Source: Chrysophaeum taylorii | Taxonomy: Eukaryota; Sar; Pelagophyceae; Pelagomonadales; Pelagomonadaceae | Length of the DNA: 64,000 nt | NCBI GenBank assembly: GCA_029834535.1 | Contig: JAQMWT010000005.1 | Location: forward strand, 248,001 to 312,000 | Direction: 5' to 3' | The notes under the pieces: generated by a model | Databases searched by the model: none | What the model saw: only the letters and a program-made list of their open reading frames with translations | What the model was told of the DNA's origin: nothing | Shown here: in pieces, positions 47,265 to 55,490 of the stretch | How the letters are laid out: each line of letters begins with the position of its first letter | Numbering within the stretch: the first letter of the stretch is position 1 | Made by a program: the position numbers and the translations under genes

Positions 47265-47358
47265 CGTGCCAAGAAGGTTCGTTAACTTCAAGGTCTCTTG
47301 TGTCAGAAAAGCGTGTCAAGGAACCGGAACGTCTGTCTGGGAGGTGAAGTTCGTCATA
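47265..47358 (+). repeat. Direct repeat, copy 2
   Basis: It runs from cgtgccaag through ttcgttaacttcaag, ttgtgtcag and tctgggagg to gaagttcgtcatag. It is about 10 bp longer than copy 1. The two copies are roughly 100 bp apart in the gap after CFAP58. Confidence 0.65.
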
Positions 47359-47458
47359 GTCCCTCGTCCCGACATTAGGTGATTGATTCGGTCGTCGACC
47401 GCTTCCGACGAGAAGCGCTGCGTATCGACACCGTCGAATCTCGATCAGGAGGAGAGCG

Positions 47459-47995
47459 ATGACTATGTGCAAGGAGCACTGGATGCTGTGGTTCCTTTCG
47501 ACGACGACTTCCGCATTTCAGTCCATGTCACAGCGCGTCCTCAACCCGCGCCTCATGAAGACCTCGTTCGAGACCGTGTCGATGCGCATCGGCCAGCGCT
47601 TTGTCACGTCGCGCTGGCCGTCGGCGGCGGCGTCGGGGGCGATATCGATCGCCGACGCGCCGACGATACCCCCCGTCGCGCCCGTCGACCCGCCTTCCCC
47701 GACCCGCCGCGTCAAGCCCGTCGTCGCAGACGCTTTCGTTCCAAGCGACACCAAACCCGTCGTCGACGGCAATCCCCGTCGCCGCAAGCGCCGTGGCGAT
47801 CGCTCGGGGTCCGTTTTCATCGCGCGCATCGCGGAAGCGTGCACGGATTTTGTTGAAAACCTGACCGCCAATAAGAGTTCCGTGCACGAGCCGTTCGTCG
47901 TCACGAGGCGGAGTCGCCAGTGTCACCGGCCCCGCTGCGTCCCGATAGTGATCATGGAGAAAAACCACGTCGTTATTATCGAACGTGACGGCTGA
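47459..47995 (+). CDS. Small basic orphan protein
   Basis: The open frame has 178 codons from ATG 47459. Codon use is strongly GC at third positions, like neighbouring genes, and this decides for the frame over two overlapping alternatives on the other strand. The middle is proline and valine rich (PPVAPVDPPSP) and is followed by a basic cluster (PRRRKRRGDR) that could act as a nuclear signal. SVFIARIAEACTDFVENL is a plausible amphipathic helix. No family is recognised. It could be a taxon-restricted gene or a chance open frame. Confidence 0.45.
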   Translation: MTMCKEHWMLWFLSTTTSAFQSMSQRVLNPRLMKTSFETVSMRIGQRFVTSRWPSAAASGAISIADAPTIPPVAPVDPPSPTRRVKPVVADAFVPSDTKPVVDGNPRRRKRRGDRSGSVFIARIAEACTDFVENLTANKSSVHEPFVVTRRSRQCHRPRCVPIVIMEKNHVVIIERDG

Positions 47996-48408
47996 CACGC
48001 CGCCTTCGCCCGTCTATCTCCCTATCTCGACCGACCGCCTCGCGCGCGATTCCCGGGCTGTGCGCACCGCGCTTCTCCAAGTTCCCGCCCACGAACCCGC
48101 CCAAGACCCCGTTATTATACACCGCGGCGTCCCCTCTTATTTATTGCCACTTTATTGATTGCCACCACCACCACGTGCCAGTTTATGCCACCACGCAAGG
48201 AAGGACGAGCTTCCTCCCTTCCTCCTTCCCTCCCCTCCCCTACTGGATCGATCGATATATATCGTAGGAGCATAGCCACACAGCAGTTGTATAGTTAAGA
48301 TAATATGACTCCATGATAATTTCTCTACACTACTGTCGAGGGCATCCGGGCGATGGCTCCGCCTCTCCCTCAACTTGTTGCACCACGCGGTGCGGTGCTG
48401 CGGATATG
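47996..48408. other. Intergenic region between convergent genes
   Basis: This stretch lies between two stop codons and probably holds two 3' UTRs. It contains a (CCA)n patch near 48165, a CT-rich tract near 48205-48240 and an ATCGATCGATATATATCG palindrome-like stretch near 48246. I see no gene in it. Confidence 0.5.
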
Positions 48409-49707
48409 TCAGCGACTGCAACGCTCGTGCTGCGCTCGTGCAGCGAGGGGGTCGGTCGCCTTCTTCTTCTTTCTTCCTCGGCCTCTTCCGTCTGACCGAC
48501 GAGTCGCCGCCGTCGCGGCGGCTTCCAGGGGATGCGCGGTCGAAGGCGGGGGATTCTGCAGCAAAACGTTCTTCGGATCGATGCGCGCCGAAGTTCGCGC
48601 ATTGCTAAGCTGTTCTTCAAGCCGGTAGAGCTGGAGTTGCTTGGCGAGGCGCTCCAGTGAGCGAAGACGATGCTCGACACAAGCGACGCGAGGATCTGGC
48701 GGAGTCGGGCAGGCTTGGCCAGCGCCGAGCAAGCGGAGGCGCGGACCGGAGCGTAAGACGCGAGGTCGGCGTCTGCGCGAACATAGGCGCCACTTACCGT
48801 AGGCCCGCGCCACCGCCTTCTGGCACCAGCGCTCAAGAGCCCGGGCGCCGATCTTCGTCAGGCGCGCGACGCGAAGGACGACGCGCTTCCATTCGAGGAA
48901 GGCTGTCGCACAAAGCGCCAAGCCCGAGTTTCCAAGATGCGCGAGGACACGGCGCACGAGGAGTTCTCGCCTCGCCGCGTTCACCGCCTCGACAAAACCG
49001 AGCCACGAGCGCCAGGCGATGGAGGAAACGGCGCGGACCCAGACGCGGGCGGCGGCGGCGACGAGGGCCTCGAGGCGGCGCGCCCAGACGAAAATCTTTG
49101 TCCACGAGAGCCAGGCGGCCGCTACCCACCTGCCGTGAACGAGCCGACCCAGGACTTTGAGCTCGAGGGCCTCGCGCCGCGCGAGTTCGAGGAGCGCTCG
49201 GCACCAGGTTCGCCACGCTTTTGCGAGTTGCCCGCGCACGAGCTTCGCGATCGTCGATTGCAGAGAGAAGGCCGCGACCCCCAACGCGCGCGCGACCTCC
49301 GTCCACGTCCGGAAGGCGCGCGCAGTCTCGCGATGTCCGCGAGAGGCGCGGGCCCTCTCGAGCACCAAAACTCGGCGGCGCGCGAGGCGACCCCGCAGCA
49401 CGCGCTGCAGGTGCGAGGCCGCGGCGTCGCGGGGGGCGCGACGGAGTGCCGCGAGCGCGCTGCGCGCGAACGCATACCTGAGGCTTGCGTTGTCGTCGTC
49501 GTCGTCTTCGGAATAATCGTACCCCCGCGCGCTCGTCGGCTTGGGGTTCCAGGGACGCAGCGTCAGTGTCGCGGCGCGGATCCTATCGTCGTCGTTCGCG
49601 TAGGGTGACAACGAGTGCGTCTCCGCAAACGTGGGGGCAGGGTCCCAGGGCACGGCGCGAGCCCGCTTCTTCTTCTTTCGTCCGACGACGGAACAACAGC
49701 CGAACAT
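48409..49707 (-). CDS. Sfi1-like Trp-repeat protein (probable centrin-binding)
   Basis: The protein has 432 residues from ATG 49707; upstream in-frame sequence looks like 5' UTR. It begins MFGCCSVVG, where the Cys pair could be palmitoylated, followed by KKKKRAR. After an acidic patch come about seven repeats with a Trp in a basic helix: RAFRTWTEVA, KAWRTWCRAL, AAWLSWTKIF, IAWRSWLGFV, TAFLEWKRVV, ALERWCQKA and RAYGKWRLC. This spacing matches Sfi1 and related centrin-binding proteins at centrioles, basal bodies or striated fibres. An IQ-like stretch (SHLQRVLRGRLARRR) precedes them. The C-terminus has a short coiled coil and a basic tail. The assignment rests on the repeat pattern only. Confidence 0.65.
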   Translation of the reverse strand: MFGCCSVVGRKKKKRARAVPWDPAPTFAETHSLSPYANDDDRIRAATLTLRPWNPKPTSARGYDYSEDDDDDNASLRYAFARSALAALRRAPRDAAASHLQRVLRGRLARRRVLVLERARASRGHRETARAFRTWTEVARALGVAAFSLQSTIAKLVRGQLAKAWRTWCRALLELARREALELKVLGRLVHGRWVAAAWLSWTKIFVWARRLEALVAAAARVWVRAVSSIAWRSWLGFVEAVNAARRELLVRRVLAHLGNSGLALCATAFLEWKRVVLRVARLTKIGARALERWCQKAVARAYGKWRLCSRRRRPRVLRSGPRLRLLGAGQACPTPPDPRVACVEHRLRSLERLAKQLQLYRLEEQLSNARTSARIDPKNVLLQNPPPSTAHPLEAAATAATRRSDGRGRGRKKKKATDPLAARAQHERCSR

Positions 49708-49783
49708 CTCTACGTTAGGTAGAGCTTCTCTTAAAAACAAAAAATAACGGTGGTCGTGGTGGGAAACAACTATAATAATAATA

Positions 49784-49800
49784 AGGGATCCGTCAAGTTT
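49784..49800 (+). repeat. Left terminal inverted repeat of the element
   Basis: It reads agggatccgtcaagttt and matches the right end in 14 of 17 positions. Confidence 0.55.
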
Positions 49801-50060
49801 GGTCAAAAAGTTTGGTGAATTTCTTTCATGTTTGCTCGATTTTGATGTATGAATAAGGAAAAACTCACATGTGTGGTCACTTTCCATAGAAGTTAGGTCA
49901 GTTAAGTTTGGTCACTCCAAAGTTGCATTAAGTTTGATCAATCAACACTTCAAGTTTGAGTATTTTCCTTGTAAGTTTGGTCAACAAGTTTGATCACTAC
50001 TCCTCAAACTTCCACAGTATTGACCAAACTTCGGCTTTTTAAATCAAACTTAAGGAGGCT
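49795..50060 (+). repeat. Left subterminal motif array (AAGTTTGGTCA)
   Basis: Copies lie at about 49795, 49808, 49891, 49905, 49931, 49974 and 49987 in plus orientation, with inverted copies (ttgaccaaactt) near 50023. The block is A/T rich and clearly unlike the flanking genes. Confidence 0.7.
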
Positions 50061-50409
50061 TTTTTAAGGTGGCGCGTGAGCGCTTTTGGTGCGAAAATGC
50101 TTTAAAAACGAGAGATAGGTGCTGCAGCTACGCAGAAACTACCGCGGCGTTACACGCGCGGCATGGACACCCCCCATGACTGCCTTAGAAGGAGGTCCGT
50201 CCTAAGACAGCACGGCGATACGCAAGGAGAGCGGGCAGCGACACGCGGCCCCGAGAGCAGATTCCCACGGCTTGGCGTACTTAAGCTTGGCCCATTCTCG
50301 TACCTTCCATCGTTCGTAGAAGCCACCCAAACCGCGACTCACCACGGAGGTGTTGCCGTGGTCGTGCGTCATTCTTCAACAACAAGCGGACATAGGACAC
50401 CAGACTTAC

Positions 50410-50675
50410 ACGGTCTGCGTGAGACGGATCACCCCATTCTGCATCCCAAAACTCGAGAGGGAGCGCGTCTTTGATAATCGACTCGGGGTTGAGAACGCGA
50501 AACTCGACGACCTCGAGAAACTGCGCGAGTAACGCCCCTCGAGCACCCAAAGATTGTAGTCCCACACTTGTGCGGGACCGTACAGGACCACGTTCAGGAG
50601 TTCCTCACCGTCGCGTACCCGATCCGGAGTTAGCTGTCCAGCTTGATCATGGGACGGCAACGCGAGCACGTGCCG
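50410..50675 (-). pseudogene. Exon-like gene fragments inside the element
   Basis: Two open stretches read as protein: LTPDRVRDGEELLNVVLYGP followed by QVWDYNLW, then in another frame FLEVVEFRVLNPESIIKDAL and LEFWDAEWGDPSHADR. The second ends in a textbook donor, CGT|gtaagt, at 50409. The frame change between them would need a 26-nt intron (gtgctc to gcgcag) or is a frameshift. Further open sequence downstream (HDHGNTSVVSRGLGGFYERW near 50370-50310) may be another exon. The family is not recognised. It could be a captured or decaying gene. Confidence 0.35.
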
Positions 50676-52148
50676 TTACGCCAGCATAAACAACTCGCAC
50701 GACCGTAAGAGAACACCTCCTTATCCTCCTCCTCCTCGCGCATCTCGACAACCCCGCCCTGCCGCAAGATCTCCCCGGGAGCTGCTGCTGCACCGTCGAG
50801 CACTGTACGAGAAAGTCGGCAAATACAAGCTGCGGCGCGAAGGGATGTCAAGACGTCGACAGCCTCGTTCCGGAAGATCGCCGACACCACCCCTGGTAAT
50901 TCTAACCCAGTCATCAGTACGAGTCTAAAATATGACAAGTTTGATGTGATTGTTCGAAATTTGATCACACCAAATTGAATGCCTCCAAGTTTGACCATAC
51001 AAACGCATCAACATGCGAACACTCGCAGAACAACATATACAAACATGGCCTGCGCAAGACAACGCTGATACCACGCTGTTTCGTCGCCCAATTATTCGGA
51101 TGCGCCTTATTAGTTCGATGTTTATGACAGACTACAGCGAACGATCCCGGTTCGTCATCTCGTGCCTTTAGCGGATGACACTGTTGCAGATGTCTATCAA
51201 ACGCATATGCCGAGAAGAGCCGCCTGACAGACTGAATAACTAACTAACTAACTTCAGACCTCTCCCGAGCATGGGAGCCAGGCCGGACCGGCAGGAGCCG
51301 GTGCGGAATCACAGAGGCAAATCACGCAGTTGTGGGGCAGAGGCGAGGGACGAGGACGGACTCGTTGATGGTGGACCGCCACTGCGCGGTCTTGTGCGAG
51401 GTCGTGCAAAAGCGTCGTAGGCCGCGGACGTGTTGGTCCACGAACAATCGACCTGTCCGTCGCGCTCTGCCCAACCGAGCGAACCCCATCCCAACACGGA
51501 CTTCCGGGTGCTAACCGGCCAGCGAGCCGCCTGACTTGCCCTCCATAAAGCCCTTGATGAGGACCCACGGCCTCGCAGAAGTGCTTCGCGCGATAGCTGG
51601 ATCTTTGTCGGCAAGAAGGTTCGGAGCAGGTGTGCCTTTTAGCACACGTGACGGTATTTTCTACTTGCACATCACAACGAGCAGCACGCACATAAACGCT
51701 GCATCTTGCATATAGCACTTGAACGACAGCGCTGTTGCGCTGTAGACCATGTTGTACACACCGTCAACTTGCTGCCCGTGTCGAACATCATCTGCTGCAA
51801 GTCGGCCTCGAGAACACACCTGCTGAACTTGGCATCTTGGTCAGATCGAGTAAAGTGGAGCCTCGTATTTGCGCGCTCTGAGCTGCGACAGCGTACTCGG
51901 CGATCTCTCATAGTCGTTTACCTTCGCCTGGGCACGCGACTTCTTGTTTTCTTTCTCGGCGTCGTGGTCAACCGACGTCGGCGTGTTACCACCACGCTCC
52001 CGCTCGACCTGAGCGAAGCCCGCATCGATACCGTGTTCGTTTCGAAGTCGAAGGACGATCCGGAGTCACAGCGCGACGTGCAGAACCGCTGAAAGCTTGA
52101 TCACGGCGGGCCTTGTTTTGTCATCGAACCGTATGTTTGCTCTCTAAG
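50676..52148. other. Element interior without a recognisable gene
   Basis: Open frames are short and conflict with one another. A minus-strand stretch near 51.8 kb (KFSRCVLEADLQQMMFDTG) and a plus-strand stretch near 51.9-52.09 kb look mildly protein-like. None has a start, domain or splice structure that I can defend. Confidence 0.4.
50930..51000. repeat. Internal cluster of the same motif
   Basis: It contains gacaagtttgatgtg, aaatttgatcacacc and caagtttgaccatac. This short A/T-rich block in the middle of the element may mark a nested end or an internal repeat. Confidence 0.5.
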
Positions 52149-52242
52149 AGTACAAGTTTAGTCAACCAAGAGACGGATTGACCAAACTTAAGTGACCAAA
52201 CTTGTTGAAGGTTTACGATGACCAAACTTATATGGTGGTTGG
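52149..52242 (-). repeat. Right subterminal motif array
   Basis: Three tgaccaaactt copies lie near 52175, 52190 and 52219, with one caagtttagtca in the opposite orientation near 52150. The main orientation mirrors the left array. Confidence 0.65.
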
Positions 52243-52259
52243 AAACTTGACTTTTCCCT
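52243..52259 (-). repeat. Right terminal inverted repeat of the element
   Basis: On the minus strand it reads agggaaaagtcaagttt, the partner of 49784-49800. Confidence 0.55.
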
Positions 52260-52549
52260 AATAATAATAACAATAATAATAATAATAGAGTAATATAAGT
52301 CTCTTCCGTGACGACGCCGCCGCAAGGGCGGCGTCGAGTCGCGAGTCTGGTGGTGGTGAAGCACTTCAATGATGGGGCGCGGGCGTCTCGGTGTTGATCT
52401 GTGATTAAAAAAGTTTGCATGGATTCGGCGCCACCGCAGCGTTGGGAGGCAAAATGACGCCACGTTTCAGTCAGTTGGGATAAAGTTGAAGGGGGAAGAG
52501 TTGATAGGGGGGTCTTTCCTTTCTTGAGTTCTTCCTGGTCAACGCCGTC
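52260..52549. other. Gap upstream of the patatin gene with AAT repeat and GC hairpin
   Basis: An (AAT)n tract occupies 52260-52287. A perfect 10-bp GC-rich stem with a 5-base loop (gcaag) spans 52312-52336. The remainder is probably promoter and 5' UTR for the gene at 52550. Confidence 0.5.
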
Positions 52550-55294
52550 ATGGTGGTCGTTTTTTGCCTCCTGGCGGCTGTGGCATCCGGGTTGATTGGG
52601 ATCCGACCGGACGAGGTGAGGCGGTGTCGCGCAGCCCCCACGACGACCGCCCCGGAAATCGAGCGCAACCAGACGCGGGACTGGCAACAGATAGTCGTGG
52701 AGACTGTTCCTCGAGCGTTCGAGGAGCTGTCGTCGTCGCTGCTGGGTCGCGGGACCACGAAAGTGGAGGAGCCGGCCGTGGAAGAGGCGGCGGCGAAAAT
52801 CGAGGAGGTCGTAGTCGAAGCGAACGCGACGCGGCGATGGCCGTTCCGCGCGGTGGCAAAGTTGGTAACGGCGACGCTGAGACGTCGGCGAACGAGACGC
52901 GAGAGGCGGTCGTACTTGGTCGGCGCGCAGCGGCTGGAACGCGCGAGGCCGCCGGCGGCCGAGCCGGCCGTCGCCCCGTGGAACCCCGCCGCGCCGACGA
53001 CGACGCTCTTAGACCGCGTTTCGCCTCCGACGACAGAGGCGCTGACGCGCCTCGTCGAAGCCCTCCGCGACAACGAGCTTCTCGTCTCGGGCTCGGCGGC
53101 GCTGAGCGGGCGGCGGCGAGAGGTCCTCGAAGCCGAGATGAGCGTGGAAGAGTACGACGTGAGCGACGAGGAGGCGGCCGTCGAGCCCGTCTTCGCCGAC
53201 GAGCCGCCCGCGCCCTCGAGGCCCGAGCTCGCGATAAGCGACTCTGCCTCTTACGGCCTCGAGCGTCGCGTCGACGAGGGCCTCGCGCTCGCCGAGTCGA
53301 TCGCGCGCGAGCTCCGGTTGGGCGAGCCCGACCTGGTATTTTCGGCCGCCGCGCAGGCGGCGCTCTGCGTGCGGTCGCGCGAAGAGCTCGGCCGATTGTT
53401 CCGCGACGAGGCGCTCGCGACGGCGCTCGTCGACAAGCTCCTGGTCAGTCCCAACAAGGGAGACTCTTCCCGGGAGGCGGACGTCGAGGTCGCGGCTAAC
53501 GCGCTCGCGCACCTCGTCGCTCTCGATTCCTCGACGACGCGCGCGCCCCTCGTGCGCGGCGCCGGACTGTCGCGAAGAGATACGGACGACGACGACGACG
53601 ACGTCGCGCGGTGGCTCTGCCGGCGACCCGGCTTCGTCGAGGCCCTCGTCGCGCTCCTCGGCGACGAAAGCGTGGCAATCCGGAGGTCGGCGCTCCGCCT
53701 CGCCCTCCGGCTCGCGACGCACACGGGCGACGGCGGCGACGACGCCGCCAGGGCGCTCGGGTCGCGCCGCCGCGTCCGACGTTACCTGGCCGAGACGACG
53801 CGTCGAGCCAACGACCCGGCGCGGGTCGGGGCGCGCGTCGCCGCGGCGCGCGCCCTCTGCGCGGCGGCCGTCAGATCCTACGCGGCGAGGGACCGCGCGG
53901 CCGCGAAACGAGACGAGCCGGGCGAAAGCGACGACGACGAGGACACGCACAACTCGACGATTCTCCTGCCGCCGTTCGCGACCTCCGTCGACGCGGAAAA
54001 GCAAAGAGAGCTCGCGACCCTCGTCGAGACGGCGCCCCCCCCGCCGCCCCCGACGCCCTCGGCCGCCTATTGGCGCCGGAAGCGCGGCATGCTGTCGCCG
54101 CCCTTTTCGCCAGACGCGGCCGAGAAGGAGCTCCGCGACGCGACCAAGCTCCACGCGGCGCTCGGCCTCCGGCGCCTCTCGAGAGAGATCAACACCGCGT
54201 CGGCCGAATCGCCGAGACAAAGACGCTGGCGGTGGTGGCCGCGGGGCCTCGTCGGCGTCCGCCGGCGCGGCGTCCGCATTTTGTGCCTCGACGGCGGCGG
54301 CTCGCGCGGCGTCATCACCATCGGCCTCCTCAAGGAGCTCCAACGGCGCTGCTTCGCGGGGCTCGAGCCCCACGAAACCTTCGATATGTTTGTGGGGACC
54401 TCCACGGGCGCGATCCTCGCGGTCCTTCTGGGAATCAAGCAGTGCACGCTCGCCGAAGCGGAAGAGATGTACGACAAGCTCGTATCGCGCATCTTTGTCA
54501 AGAAGAACGTCCAGGGCAGCACGATGCTCGTGCTGCGCCGCGCCTTTTACGACGAAAAGGACATCACCGCCGTCTTCGAGGAGCTCCTCGGCGACGACGA
54601 CCTCCTCGACGGCGCCGAGCCCCCTCGCACTCCCGCCGTCGCCTGTCTTTCCACGCTCCTCTCCGTCTCGCCCGCGCGCATCTGCGTCCTCCGCAACTAC
54701 GAATATCCCCCGAGCCCGCCGCCCTCGCGTCGGCGCCGCAAGTGGCCCGCCTTCTTCCTCTTCTTCTTCCGCAACAACCTCAGGGGGCGCCGCCACTCGC
54801 GGTACGCCGGGTCCTCGCGGCTCGCGATTCGCGACGCGCTCCGCGCGGCGACGGCCGCCCCCACGCTCTTCACCCCCGTCCTCCTCCGCGACCAGCTCCT
54901 CTGCGACGGCGCGCTCATCGCCAACAACCCGAGCGCCGTGGCCGTGCACGAGGCGGCGGCCCTCTTCCCCGGCCAACCGATCGAAGCCCTCGTCTCGGTC
55001 GGCACGGGCGAGCTCGAGTCGACGGAGACCTCGAGAACCGGACTCACGTGGGAAGCCATCGTCAACCAGCTCGTCGACTCGGCGACCTCGACGAGCCTCG
55101 TCCACGACGTCTTGACCGACATCGTTCCGCCCAACCGGTACTGGCGCTTCAACCCGAACGTCGATAACGGCGCCATCGACGCGACTGACCCGGCGCAGCT
55201 CGAGTCCTTCAAGCAGATTGCGCGACGCTACTTCGACGACCCACTCCACGCCGCCAATGCCGACGGCCTCGCCAAACGCCTCCGCCTCCCAGCA

Positions 55295-55325
<31 letters not shown>

Positions 55326-55336
55326 TACTTAATTAG
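52550..55336 (+). CDS. Secreted or plastid-targeted patatin-like phospholipase (iPLA2/PNPLA type)
   Basis: The protein has 928 residues in a single exon from ATG 52550. A signal peptide (VVVFCLLAAVASGLIG) opens the protein, so it enters the ER or, in algae with secondary plastids, possibly the plastid. Residues ~150-520 are acidic and helical, with armadillo-like repeats (ALVALLGDESVAIRRSALRL). The C-terminal patatin domain is complete: oxyanion loop CLDGGGSRGV (~580), nucleophile elbow VGTSTG with Ser ~618, and catalytic Asp in CDGALIANNP (~786). It cleaves acyl chains from phospholipids or galactolipids. An unusual FFLFFF segment lies inside the domain. The ARM-plus-patatin layout resembles PNPLA8-like enzymes. 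The C-terminus ends in a Thr run encoded by ACG repeats. Confidence 0.92.
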
Positions 55337-55490
55337 ATTATCCAAAATTTGAATCACGACGACGACGGCGGCGGCGGCGGTCGAGACGCTGATGATATAT
55401 GTCACGGGACCATCGACCAAGTCTCGACGCGTCCGTTGAGACCTTCCTTCTCTTCAGAGATTATTATTTGTGCTCGGGTGAAAAATTAAC

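Larger units (their letters stand above)
49784..52259. mobile_element. Probable DNA transposon-like element with terminal inverted and subterminal repeats
   Basis: The 17-bp ends are inverted copies with 14 matches (agggatccgtcaagttt and agggaaaagtcaagttt). Both are followed inward by arrays of AAGTTTGGTCA-type motifs. Both flanks are (AAT)n: the last ten bases before the left end and the first ten after the right end are the same aataataata, a possible target duplication that the microsatellite makes weak evidence. The interior is about 2.4 kb, lower in coding quality than its neighbours, with gene fragments on the minus strand. No transposase could be recognised, so it may be non-autonomous and carry host sequence. 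The family is unknown. Confidence 0.55.

Noticed and set aside
47528-47998. Minus-strand frame of 156 codons opposite the small basic orphan
   Set aside because: It is a plausible-looking antisense, but third-position GC favours the plus frame. Neither is proven, so the plus call is kept at low confidence.
51254-51718. CVICLCDSAPAPAG stretch resembling the start of a RING finger
   Set aside because: Only the first Cys pair fits. The later zinc ligands are missing and the frame ends within 20 residues.
49784-52259. Retroelement or virus-like origin for the insertion
   Set aside because: No reverse transcriptase, integrase, capsid or long terminal repeat was seen. The short inverted ends and subterminal arrays fit a DNA transposon better.
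53009-55420. 803-codon open frame antisense to the patatin gene
   Set aside because: This is a GC-rich antisense artefact. The sense strand carries the complete patatin catalytic motifs.
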